Below are positions 11,684 through 23,900 of a stretch of 64,000 nucleotides of DNA, piece by piece. The translations under genes and the position numbers were made by a program. Location of the stretch: assembly GCF_905163445.1 (NCBI RefSeq), contig NC_053184.1, positions 11,160,001 through 11,224,000 on the forward strand, in the 5' to 3' direction. Position 1 is the stretch's first letter; the number at the start of each line of letters is the position of its first letter. The notes beneath the pieces were generated by a model. That model ran no database searches and was not told the origin of the DNA. It saw only the letters and a program-made list of their open reading frames with translations. Source of the DNA: Pararge aegeria. Lineage: Eukaryota > Arthropoda > Insecta > Lepidoptera > Nymphalidae.

Positions 11684-11985
11684 GGGGGCGACGTGAGGTG
11701 TTTTTTTTAAATTTCCTGTACCTCCCTCCCCCCCTAGTGAGATGTCGTGAGATTTTATTCAACCCCCGTCCCCCAACATTACGTGAGATTTTTTAAAATG
11801 TGGATTTCTTGCGTTGGCGTTTTGGATTGTTATTGTAAAAAGACCAAAATAGTATATTTTTTTTTGTTTCAATCAGGAAAAAAAATTGCGTGATATTTGC
11901 CATGACCCCCCCTCTCTCCAACGTAAGATTGGATGAGATTTGACTCGGAAACAAAAACATCTCACGTATTTTATGAACGCCCCCG
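11684..11985. mobile_element. Candidate non-autonomous DNA element
   Basis: A segment of C-tracts and 'acgtgagatt' motifs, bounded by GGGGGCG on the left and CGCCCCC on the right, with subterminal 'acgtgag' and 'ctcacgt' also inverted. The ends suggest a short terminal inverted repeat. No coding capacity and no certain target duplication were seen. Confidence 0.35.
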
Positions 11986-12329
11986 AAGTAGTACCACAAA
12001 AAAAAACCGTTCTAATGGCAATATTCGATTAACGTGGCAATAATAAACCGTGTACTCGACTAATATGGAAGCATCAAAAACCACTCCACTTTAGTAGTGT
12101 TTTACGAACAAATGGTTGGTCACTTCATACCAATTAGCAATTTACAGTAATTATCTTACCAATGTTCTATATTTACCATAAAATGTGGAAATGGGAAAAA
12201 GTTTGTGAGCTAGCAACATTCCGCGGGTTCTAAGTGAGACGTGCGCGGGGTGTTTTTGCTGTTTGTGGACACAGTGATTACTTGAAGCATCTATTATTCG
12301 TATTATACACTTTCACACTCTCACTCATT

Positions 12330-12395
12330 ACACACACCCACGCACACACACACATCACATACACACTCACGCACACGCACACGCATACACATGTT
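12330..12395. repeat. CA-rich microsatellite
   Basis: Imperfect (CA)n/(CACG)n run. The histidine/threonine-rich frame read from it is an artefact of the repeat. Confidence 0.85.
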
Positions 12396-12867
12396 AATTT
12401 ACCTAAATTTCATTGTACCTTAATTTATTTTAAAATGCAACTTACTTCTTTTACGCATATAACGGACTAACTGCATCTAAAAGAAGGTTCCATACTTGCA
12501 ATCTTGTTAAAAGTGTAAAAAATTTGAAAAATAAACTATTTTAATTATTTATTTATTTACAGTGCACTGCATATAATAATAGCTGAATGAGGATTCTGTA
12601 AGCTCTTAGTTCTGTGAAATATAACTCGAAATACAATATTCAAATATTAATTAGTAAATTGTCTGTATCAATTTCGGCTTGTCTGATGGAATATAATGTA
12701 ATTTGTTTGATATGCAGCAGAGTTCTCCGTGGTACTACTACCATCTACTGCGTTTACTAACCAGTCTGTCCGGCGTGATGATTATGGGCTCCCGTTAGGA
12801 GGACTGTTATAGGCTCAGAATGATGGATGGATTAGAATTTACTCAACCAAACAAGATATGCATATAG

Positions 12868-12946
12868 GTGATAGCCGAGTTGGTTATGCTTCGCCTTTTA
12901 TCTCTTGGAGACCGAGTTCGAGCCCCTGCACGCATCGCATCACTTG
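12868..12946 (+). mobile_element. SINE family B, 5' tRNA-like head (nested host)
   Basis: tRNA-like head 'gtgatagccgagttggtta' with a B box 'gagttcgagcccc'. The element is interrupted after 'cttgccgagtta' by a microsatellite and a reversed family A SINE; it resumes at 13260. Confidence 0.65.
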
Positions 12947-12950
12947 CCGA

Positions 12951-13005
12951 GTTAAATAAATAAATAAATAAACTTTGCCGAGTTAAATAAATAAATAAAT
13001 AAATA
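12951..13005. repeat. (TAAA)n microsatellite with a duplicated stub
   Basis: Two TAAA runs separated by a repeated 'ctttgccgagt' stub. This is the 3' tail of the reversed SINE A at 13004-13259; the stub shows that a piece of flank plus tail was duplicated. Confidence 0.8.
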
Positions 13006-13259
13006 TACTACTACAGTACACACACCGCCATCTAGCCCCAAAGTAAGCGTAGCTTGTGTTATGAGTACTAAGACAACTGATGAATATTTTTATATAGAAA
13101 AAATTGAAATTTACATATATACACCCAAACATCACAAATATTATTATATAACAGTAAATTTATTCGCTCATTCAAACATTTTCCAGTTGTGGGAATCGAA
13201 CACACGGCCCTGGACTCAGAAAGCAGGGTTGCTGCAAACTGCGCCAATCGGCTGTCGAG
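13004..13259 (-). mobile_element. SINE family A inserted in SINE family B
   Basis: Full-length family A copy on the minus strand: a tRNA-like head with A box 'ttggcgcagt' type sequence and B box (reversed 'gggaatcgaac'), body, and TAAA tail. It lies inside a family B SINE. The flanks 'ccgagtta' and 'tcgagtta' form a short target duplication. The 83-codon open frame over this copy is not a gene. Confidence 0.8.
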
Positions 13260-13485
13260 TTATGTGCGTTTTTAATTTAAGCAATTTAAATATCCCTTGG
13301 TTTAAACGGTGAAGGAAAACATCGTGAGGAAACTTGCATGCTTGAGAGTTCTCCATTATGTTCTCAACGGCAGGTAAAATCTACCAATCAACACTCGGCC
13401 AGCGTGATAGACTACAGGCTCAACCCTTCTCATTCTGAGAGTCCCGTGACCGGTAGTGGGCCGGTGATGAGTTGATGATGATATA
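13260..13485 (+). mobile_element. SINE family B, 3' part (nested host)
   Basis: Continuation of the element begun at 12868: 'tatgtgcgtttttaattt', then 'gaaggaaaacatcgtgagg', 'cattctgagag' and a GATGATGAT tail near 13471-13482. Confidence 0.7.
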
Positions 13486-14235
13486 GATAGCATAACGGAT
13501 GTATAGAAAAGTACGCTAGTATCCGAAATCGCGCGTCACATTTGGCTGTTCTTCAAGCGCGTCTTAAATTCAAGAAACCATCAACTTTGCGTTTATTCCA
13601 CACTGTTTTATCGTAGTAATACACATTGTTTTAACAGAAAACAAATTAGTCTTCCATCGATACGCTTTTTTTTAAATTTCAATACCAGTTAGCCCTTGAC
13701 TGCAATCGCACCTTGGAGTGTTTGTTGAGTGGTAATGCCGTCTAAGATGGTACCGGGCTAACCAATCAGGAGTTCAGGCATTCATATTAAATCCATACTT
13801 ACCTCTTAAAGGTTTCTACGCGACATCGTAACAGAACGTTAAATCGCTTGGCGGCACGTACCTCGGTGGAGTGTTAACTAGCCACGGTCAAAGCCAGAAC
13901 ATTAAAATATTCTGAAATTATAAATGGCCCCCAAGACTGACACTCAAAAGAACGCAGAGCTCAGCACTACGCAAAAACCGCTAGTTCATTATTGCTTGTC
14001 TCGTTATAAAAACACACATTATCGTTAGTTTTTTGCCGTAAGACGTAAATATTAATTAATTTCTCGGAACTCGAGGTTCAGGACGTATTGCTTGTGAAAA
14101 AGGTACCTAATAGTATTGAACGTCTTAACGTGCTCTACACAATACCTAACTCTGGATAATCTCAATACCGCACAATTTCTAGCTCTGGATTCGAAACCCT
14201 TGGTGTTCCGTAGTTGAACAGTTCAACCAACCAAG

Positions 14236-14493
14236 GGGAGGAGAGTTCAAATACCTGAGCGCACGCACAACTTTTCTAAGTTATGTTCGTTTTAAGCAAT
14301 TAAAATATCACTTGCTTCAACGGTGAAGGAAAACATCGTGAGGAAACCTGCATACCTGACCGTTCTCCTTAATGTTCTCAAAGGTGTGTGAAGTTCATCA
14401 ATCCGCACCAGCGTGGTGGACTGCGACCTTAACTCCTTCTCATTCTGGGAGGAGACCCTGGGCCTGGGCCCTGTAGTGGGCCGAGATGATGAA
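14236..14493 (+). mobile_element. SINE family B
   Basis: Has the family order: a degraded B-box region ('gagttcaaatacc'), 'gcacgcacaacttttctaag', 'ggaaaacatcgtgaggaaac', 'cattctgggaggagac', 'tagtgggccgagatgatgaa'. The tRNA-like head upstream is decayed. Confidence 0.7.
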
Positions 14494-14522
14494 CGAGAAG
14501 TAAATACTTTTTTACAGATAGT

Positions 14523-14835
14523 AGCATCATCATCATCATCATATCATCTCATTACCGGCTAACTACTGGGCACGGGTCTCCCCCCAAAATGATAAGGCTG
14601 AGGGGGTTAAGACCATAGTCCACCGCGCTGGCCCAGTGCGGATTAGTGAACTACACGCGAGTTTAAAAACTTTAAGGAGAACTCTCAGGCATGCAGGTTT
14701 CCACCGTTTTTCACCGTTGAAGCAAGCGGTATTTTAATTGCTACATAACTTAAAAAAGTCAGAGGTGCGTGCCGCGATTCGAGCTCGGCCCACCGAAAGT
14801 AAAGCCGATGTCCTAACCACTGGGATATCCCGCTG
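14523..14835 (-). mobile_element. SINE family B, near full length
   Basis: Reverse-oriented copy: 'catcatcatcatcat' tail at the left, 'cgggtctcc', 'gcatgcaggtttcc', and at the right a head with a reversed B box ('gcgattcgagctcgg') and A-box-like 'taaccactgggatatcccgc'. It lies 30 bases from the plus-strand copy at 14236-14493, forming a tail-to-tail pair. Confidence 0.75.
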
Positions 14836-15584
14836 ATAGTAGTGTAGATATATGTATATATTTTTTTATTTAATAAAGCTTAGGTACTATCGCAATTTGG
14901 CTCTGAACAAACTGCAGCCATTAAGAGAATGAGTGCAATTCAAATGGCGTAGGCATTAATTTCTATTCTAGTCTGTGGCTCATATAAGCAATTTATTTGG
15001 GGCATACCAGCGGGATGCATCACAATGATGTAAGCAGACCAACCTACATTACAACGTTGAGAATTACGAGCGCTTTTCCCAACAAACAAGCGTCGACCTT
15101 GCCATATATTTGTCCGAGTTAAAATCCATTTGGCAGCTGAACTAATGCATGCAATGTTAATTAATTGCGACTTAGTGTACGCTGACATTATTCACAACCA
15201 GTGGTTTCGGGTAATTATAATTTATTAGCAAAACTAGCATTATTAATCTAACGGAAAATGTCTGACGACAGTCAGTTAAATGTAGTCGTGTTTCAAACAA
15301 ATTTACCTACACTATGAATTTGTGATACGTGAAAAGATTTTTATACAGTTCATACATTCTTCATCTTAGCGAATATCAACATTCTCAAAGGAACAAACCT
15401 GTATTTTAATGAAATTTGAAAATATTTGTCTCTTCAACCTAGGCGCTGAAAGACTAGCATCTTTACTCTCTCTGCATCGTGATTGCTGATCAACCCCGAT
15501 TCTTTTAATGTGATGTTTCTGAAAATAAGACAAATTGGGAATCATGTAAATTATGCTTGTACCTATTTTTATCCTACTATATAA

Positions 15585-16200
15585 TCCTACTTCCCTACTA
15601 ATATTATAAATGTCAATGTAAGTTTGTTTGTTACGCTTTCACGCAAAAACTACTTAACTGATCCTTATGAAACTTTGTACACATATTCTTGGAAGTGTTA
15701 GAAGTAATATAGGATACTTTTTATCCCGGCATTAAGCTCGGTTCCTTTGGGAGAAGGGATAAAAATGATTTAATATTTAATAATAGATTTAAAATTATTT
15801 TTGTACTATTGAGGTTATAATATGTGTTAATTTTGCCCAAACTTTGTGTAGATCTGATTAATGTGGTTGGAGATAGGGGACAGAACTCCTCAGCGTACAA
15901 CAGCAAACCCCTCATAAGGCTGAGCGATACTGAATACTTTATTTTTTTAGAACTACAACTAAATTGAATGCCACATCAAAAACAAAATCAAACTCAGACG
16001 AAATCGCGGGCAACAGCTAATAAATGTGAAAGTTTTTACTCAATCACGCAAAAACGGCTGAACGGATTTGGATGAAATTTAACATGCATGTAGCCTTTGA
16101 CATGGAAAAGAACATAGGCTACCTTTTATTCTTTTTTCTTAAGAAGCTCCCGCGTGTAAATTGAAAATTGCTTACGAGCTAAGCCGTGGGCAGACAGCTT
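15585..16200 (+). repeat. Dispersed repeat C, two adjacent copies
   Basis: Begins 'actaatattataaatgtcaa', runs through 'gttacgctttcacgcaaaaa' and ends 'gcgggcaacagctaa' near 16018; a second partial copy follows from about 16030. Related copies: 19063-19215 (minus), 30158-30385, 41420-41595 (minus) and 43655-43870. Non-coding; class not identified. Confidence 0.55.
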
Positions 16201-16286
16201 TGAAATTTGGTATGCATGTCACCTATGCTATGGAAATGGACATTTAATTTTTATACCGATCTCTCAAAACTTTTTTATACCGATCT

Positions 16287-16336
16287 CTAAAAACTTTTAA
16301 TCTTAAGGCTCCCGCCTTAAGATTAAAAGTTTTTAA
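16287..16336. repeat. Near-perfect inverted repeat of about 22 bp
   Basis: Arms 16288-16309 and 16314-16335 are exact reverse complements around TCCC. The left arm overlaps a local tandem duplication of 'ttataccgatctct' (about 16250-16288), so two small rearrangements meet here. Confidence 0.85.
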
Positions 16337-17977
16337 CGCGCGCGCGGGAATAAAAAACCTTATCAGCTATTTAGTATATTCATATAAAATATACTTCATC
16401 GGAGAACATATGGGTATAGTTCTGAGTTACAATGTGTTATGTTTTCGATTCCATTGTTTCACAGAACAATGCAGTTTACGCTGCATAGTGTAAATTATGC
16501 CTGTACCTATTTTTATATTTATATAAAATATAGTACACTGGTAAACATATGGGATATTATGTTACTTGTATTCAACAAGTCCACACTTGATTGCAATCAC
16601 ATCTGGAGATGCTACTGGAGATAATGTGGACTGGCCTGTTCGTGATAAGTTTATATCCTCATCGTTTAGGATACAGTATCCATAATATTCCATAATAAGT
16701 AGACGTCTGTAAAAGCATTGGCGAAGTATACGAAGCCTTTAACTTTTCAGTCACCTGGGCGCGTATTCTGACCAACGTTGCAGGGATAGGCGGTCTGGTC
16801 TCATATTGGTGCGAAGGTGTTGGAACATTCCATTTAACCGCAACGTCGTCACAAGGAGAATCCTCTCACGTTCCAGGTACCTACTAATCTGGTTAACAAT
16901 AAATAATATTGCTTAACAGATCCTGGATATAAATGTGTTCTCTTCACTAACATTTGTTTGTCAGAGTACCGGAAAGTAGGTACCTATTCGGAAATGTACC
17001 CAATATCATAATATTGGGCCGATTTCAACCTTTCTCCCGCCACAAGAAAGCTAAACTATCACGAAGTAACATTGGATTTATTTTAAAAAAAAATCCTTAA
17101 GAAAATTTCAATGGTGTAACCAAAAGTAGCAAAATGTTGTCTAAAGAATTCATTACAGGCGTGCGCTGAGAAAACTATTGATGAGACATAAGTATGTATT
17201 ACTTACATATTCAAGAACTTTTGAGAGTGTTATCTTACGGTTTAGAATGAATTATAGACTTATTATTATATGTCATGCATGCAGAATTAAAACTACGTGG
17301 AGTACGTTTTTGTTGTATTTTATTGACATCTAAAACTTTCGTAACAATTGTTTGTACTAAAATATAAACGTGTATCAGTTAAAAGCTGTTAACACCATGT
17401 ACTGAATATAATGCTATTGTTATTTTGACCTATAAGATAGGGTTAGGATAAAATGGACTTTTTTAAGTTATCATTAAGACACTTAACTGTTTGAATAAGC
17501 CTATAATATTTTATAATAAGTACACAATGTACCAATTGCACTATTATCATTGAACACGTTCGATAAGCTCCATTCAAGCGGTCACAGGCCAATTATCTTC
17601 TTAAAAAATTAAAGATACATTGCGTGAATACACTAAAACTCTGTGCAGTGTACTATCAGCTTGACGCTTGAATATCAAAAGTGTCTTACAAATCGCGAAA
17701 TCTAACGATCACAGTGAAAGCATTTTGACTCTAAAGCAACATTTAATTCAACCATTGCGGCTTGCTCCGCAACCTTGCAGGGGTTGATCTTGGAATAATC
17801 TAAAAAAATCAAACCGGTTAAAATCGCACGTGTTAATTACGTTGAGATTCATTACAATTAAGATTCGAAATAAATATTTAGATCTCCAAGAGTACTTATA
17901 GTAATTGTAAATTATAATAAATTATTAATTAACAGTAGTATGGAATAGCTGCTGTCGAAGACCGCGAGAAGGTCGCC

Positions 17978-20900
17978 TCAGTGCTTCTGGATTGGGATGT
18001 TCCTGTCGGTGATAGCGAGTTGCGGCAGCGGAGCTTCCACAGTCAGGACACCATCTCGGGATAGCGAAGACTTAATTGCCTCTGGATTTGTACCTTTCGG
18101 CAGAAGGAATTCTCTGTTGTATTCCCTGTACACTGACTTTGTCTCGGACTTTTCTTCGTGTTTGGCGTGGACCTGAAAAAATAATTAGATCAAATCAATG
18201 TTGTAGGTACGTCTGTTGTCGAATATCGTAACCTCATTTCGGCTCGGTTACTCAATAAAATTTCCCGCGTCCGCTAAAGTGACAAAGTATGTTGGCATGC
18301 TGCCTGCTTTCAAAGTTCGAGACAATTCTTTGTAATTATTCCTGTAATGAATACTTTGTTTTTTTTTTGTCAATAGATAAAGTGGCTTCAGCGAATGCTC
18401 GCCAATATTACGTAGGTACATACATAATCACCTACCCACTTCACTGTAAAACAATTCTCAATTTTCCTCCATAGTACCTAATTATCAATGTATGATATCA
18501 GCTTCTAAATTAGGCAAGGATATTTTAAAAATATATACTGGACAAAAACCAATTTGTAGTATAAATTCATAATTAATTTATTTCAAGTTTATAAGCACTT
18601 GAAACGTCGAGTCAGTCTGTTTGTATTGACTTTACAACCGGTTCGGAAGGCAGATTTTACCGATAAGAGCTGGCAAGAAACTCTGCAAATTGCACTTTTT
18701 CAACACAATTTTACAGTTTCACAAACTTTAAATTTTTTCTATCTAGTGAGAGATGAGAGCAGAGCGTTTTGCTTCTAGACTTGTCGTTAGTGTATAACTA
18801 ACTGATGCCGCGTGTTCCCTGGAACAGTTTAATTTTTCGAGATAGAAAGTATCCCATTCCCATGCCTTATTAATTTAGCCTGTAAGCCGAGCTAATAAAG
18901 GCTATTTTTCTAAATCCCGTTGGAAGATATCTGGTATAGTTTTCGGGGATTGAAAGTATCGCCAGAGCTATACGTATATCTTCCAAATCATATAGATTAG
19001 TGTCGTGCTTGGGCCGAACCTAGGTTACATACAAACAGACACATTTGCACAGTTATAATAGTACTAGCTGTTGCCCGCGTTCTTTGTTTTCTTTTATTAC
19101 GGTGTTATATATATTCCGTTGTTTCCCTGGGCTAAAATGTTTCCTATGTTACTCATTACACCTAAATTAATGCCAAAAATTAAGTCGATTTGTTTATTAG
19201 TTAGTTAAACAAACACGCTTTCGCATTTATCATAATATTATCTAAGTAAGGACAGATTTTGAATACTAACCAATAATTTGTTGTCGACTGTCTTCACGAC
19301 GATTTCTTCAGGAGTGTACTGACTAACATCAAACCGAAGCTTTAGGGATTTGCCATCACCTTCGTCTTGGATTAGGGGGGAGTTCAGACTGTCCCAATGG
19401 CTGGGCTCAGCGAGCTGTCTGCTGTCGCTGTGTTGTGTGGATGTGGTGGTGCTGAGAACAGATGAAGGATCTCTATTGAGTAAGTTGCTTTTATTGGAAA
19501 TATATTTAATAATGAAATATACAAGGTCATTTTCAAAGGAGTAGGTAAAAGGTAACATAAAAGGTGTCATCACTATCACTCGATTTAGAAATATCATTAA
19601 AATTTTAAGAACATTTATTTTAAAATAATCAAAAAAATATTGACTACACTAACTAATTTTAACATTTTGATGTTACCATAGTAAACCGCGTAAACTTTGT
19701 AAAGTTGTTTCTCTAAATGTATTGTTCCGAGAAAAAGTTTTACATATTGATTGTTGATATAGGTATAATGAACTTATGAGTACTTTTATAAATGGTTAAT
19801 GATGTTTATAGCTAAAAAGAAGTACACAACTAGTCCTGAAAATGAACATCGAAAGATAGATTAAGACATACCAACCCTACTAAATATTGTTATTGCTGTA
19901 CCAACACTATTGTTTGCTTTTGCTAGATACAGTCAAGTCAAGGTCTTTGACCTTAGTAGTTCTTTGTCTTGAAGGCAATCAGAAACATAATAAACTTCTA
20001 GAAGTCTGGAGTTAATTAAAATACCAGGTTTTTACATATATTATTTTGTTCTGTGGAATGTGAGTTTATCGGGCAAAATTAGATATTTATTCTTTAGAAA
20101 TTCCTCTTTCCTCTGTATTTTCTTATATGCAGTGGTCAAAATTCGACAATAAAACTTTGAACATTATCAAAGTTCTATTGTCACAAGACTTCTATTATCA
20201 CAAATTTTGCCAAACACACACTGTTAATGTGCCTATTTTGCCTAAGAACTATGAAACAAATTGTTAGCAAATTTTGATCCAAAAATAACGTGCGTCAAAC
20301 ACGTGTTAGTGTGTGTAGTTTTTTTTAATTTATTTTATGTATATATTATGCATAATTAAAAAAAAAATAGTATTCTGCTATATTTTCTGCGTATTCTCTA
20401 TATACCTATATAGAGAAACTATAAGTGTGGAACATTTCATACACCTCCGTCCGCGAAATTTTTGTAATTACCTTCATAGTTTTTGCTACTCGTATTAATA
20501 TATAGGTACCTATTACTATAACAATTGTCGTAGTCTTACGTTTTTGTATCTAAAATAATTATAAAGGGGAGAGCACTGATATCTATAGAACGAGTTTTTA
20601 CTCAGTTTAGGTATCAGTGATTTAACCAAACATAGTATTAAGCTATGATTTCTGTAACTATTTAATAATCGTGTGAATTAATGATTTTATTATATTTTTT
20701 TGTATTCAAGGAATAGAACAATTCAGAAAAACGTTAAGAGAGAGCTTGGTTATCAGTCGAGCTCTATCAGGAACAAAAAAATAAAATTAAATTGACGAAT
20801 TGATTGGAAGAAATCCATAAAACGAATTGAAACTAACCAACGAGTGGACGCACCGAATGTTTACAAAGACAGCTTCAATAATATAGCTAATACCTAGACC

Positions 20901-23900
20901 TTTTTGAGTACCCAATCATATAAATATCATCCGTATCTTATATACCTATCTACAGTTAGGAATAATGACGCATTTTTTCTTACTTTCTTTTTTGTCTTAT
21001 ATTGTAAAAAATCTTTAATTACTTTTTATTATAAGGTATAATTAAACAATAATAGAAACATATGTAGGAATCTACATTTATACATAAAATCTCTTGTTGT
21101 TTCTATTTTTGAAATAGAAAATAATGATGAATTTTATTTTTTTAATAATAAGACAAGTCACAAAAAATAAGAGTGGTACTGCGGTACGTTTTATATCTTC
21201 AACGCTATCTACTTTCTTTATTTATGTTCACTGATAGAATTTTTCTAGTTCTTATTTCACGTTTCCGGCTAAGTTATTGATATCTCGTATAGGTAAGGTA
21301 CTCCTATGTACTAATAAATAAAGAAAAATATTTATTATCGCCAAATCAATGACCGTTAAAGGCGTAAAACCTTTCAGCACATTTGCGTGTATACGACCAT
21401 CGATGTCGTGACTGAATTTACATAAATATTTTCATTACGTACCTATTCAAACCATTTCAAACTCAAAAAAAACCTCTTTAGCAACTAAATTGGTTGCATT
21501 TACATAGAAACATAAAAAAAAACTCCATTAAATTTAGCGTTGACATGCAAATCGTAATGTTACGAATTTAAAATAGGTAGGTAGGTAAATCTCTAGATAA
21601 CAGTTTTATAGATATAGCATATTCTGTAGAAAATAAGGCTCATACCAAATTTACATATTCATGCCTATCTAATAAATGGCAGATGTCGTTGTGTTAAGAA
21701 GAAATTCATCTAAAGTTTTTCAAAATTATAAAACTGATTGAAAATCAAAATGTAAGAGTACGTGAACATACGTGCAGATGTTCGGTATTTTATAAATTTC
21801 TCACGAATGGTCTGCACGACAAAGTTTCTTGACAATGACTTATGTATCAAGAATTTGGCTAATTTTAATCAATGCAGTCACCCTGTCAGTCGTTACGCTT
21901 TGTAAACCCCCTCATAAAGACTGACATTAATGTATTAGGCACAGCCACGCCCGAGAAATACGGTTTAATCACTGGACTGAATCTAAAGAGTTTATAAGTA
22001 AGTACAATGATAATGTACAGTGATAAGGTACAAAATCTGTTTCGCATACAGAAGAGGTTTTTTTTTACAAATCGTCACTTATAATATAACCAAAGTTTTC
22101 AGGACCATATTATGCAAGAATCAAGTATGTAATAGACCTATTAATAATGCAAAAAGAAAAAGTTTACTTTTAACGTTATAGACAGGTTTATAATGCGATT
22201 TCTGTATAAAATAATAATAGAGTTTTTTTTATATGTCCTAAAAACTATTCTAATTGACATGCGCTCTATTGTTAAACTATATAAGCAAAAAAAACGTAGC
22301 CACTATGGGGAAACGTCGATTGGTAAAGCATGTCCTGAGACATCGGGTTTGACCTTTTTATTTCTCTACAGTTGTCATGTAACATTGCAATTTTTAAGCT
22401 CCATTTTCAAACGACACGGCTTGGTGGGCCATGAGGTCTGACGATTAACGAAGTTAGGAGCACCGGCTTGGCGAAAATCTACATGAGTTTATATTAATTC
22501 AATTCCTCGACTACTTACAGCAGACGTGCTGTGTGAAGCTTAAGAAGGATTTGGGTGTTTAATAATCATTATCATCATCATTATTGTCAACCCATTACCA
22601 GGCCACGGGTCTTCTTTCGGAATGAGTAAAGCTTATAACCACGCTGGCCAAATGCGGATTGGTGGATTCATTCAACGTCGAGAAAATAATCTCTCACATT
22701 TAGCTAGTTTTGGAAATTTAAAAAATTTAGGGCCTTACTTAATTTAAAAGTTAGGGATATATGTGGCATAACGTTGCAATAATTATGCAGTAGGTATTTT
22801 GTTACACTTCAACGGACGGCAACTTTCAGATGTGAGACCATGAAAAATATACTGCAACTATTCCGACGTTATGCCACGCCCCAAATATCCCCAAAAATAC
22901 CTAAAATACTACGTCCAGTTTCGGTTTGGTGGAAAAGTCAAGTCGTTTTAGATTCTTTCTCTCGCACAACCTTGATAGAGTTCGAACAAATCAATAATAT
23001 ACCTATTTGACGTCATGATTTCATTTATTATTGAAATATACCCATTTTTACTGTAGTTTCAGTCTTTATTTGATGTATTCTTTCCGCTGTATGAACCTTG
23101 ACCTATATTCATTTATAATTCTAATTGTTTAGAATTATACATCCTCCATCCATACATCCTATATATTGATATAGGAGTACTTAGTACTCTGAATTCGACT
23201 CAGAGTTCGTAGTTAGGTATACTTCCTTTATTTTTCATCGAGGTACTTAACTATTATTTGCAATAACGTAATTGAGTTTAAGTTTTGAACGTTCCTATGC
23301 AAGTTTTACCGAGACTGAGAATAATTGATTCTAATAACACTTTACAATGCTGATGTCATGCTCGTGAATGCAGATACAAGGTTATTGTCAACAAATGATC
23401 TCACTCAATGTCATCCAATATATCACAAAATTGTTTAACTATTGTGCCTCAATACATTTATATAGACACATACCATATGTTTTTTATAATATACCCAGGG
23501 GAGCATACCTACAAGTGCCTATTGTTCGCTATCTGTGAGCCGCGGTTTTACCTGAACCCTTCATAATTTTTAATAAACCATGCCCATCTTGTAAAACGTT
23601 AAGTGATATAGCGTTCCTCAGTAAAACCGTTATAACCCGCAAAAAATTGTCTCTCAGATAAAATATAAAAACCATAAATTAAGATTACCGCGCACTAAAA
23701 TCTAAAGAAACTATTCAGCTTAATAATATTAGTGCAAGTCAAATCATTTGCAATGAAGCAAAACTCTTTTGTGATACGTACAGTGTACACAAACAAACCG
23801 ACAAACCAAAACTTATTGGCTGTCAAAGTTGCATTGAAAAGCAATAAGGCTATCGGTAATTTTGTTTTTACCTCCATGTTAAAATGTCCACGTATTTTTA

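Larger units (their letters stand above)
11104..17977. other. Intergenic region between ASZ1 and the HspB8-like gene
   Basis: The two genes converge on this region. It is filled with repeats: an element with short GGGGGCG ends at 11684-11985, CA-rich microsatellite at about 12330-12395, nested SINEs at 12868-13485, SINE B copies at 14236-14835, and a dispersed repeat at 15585-16200. Bases 14940-15190 hold non-repetitive sequence with TTAATTAATT-type sites and an 82-codon minus-strand open frame that I do not recognise; a regulatory element is as likely. The 3' untranslated region of the HspB8-like gene should extend into about 17000-17977. No gene is supported. Confidence 0.6.

Noticed and set aside
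12234..12470. 78-codon His/Thr-rich protein
   Set aside because: Produced by a CA-rich microsatellite.
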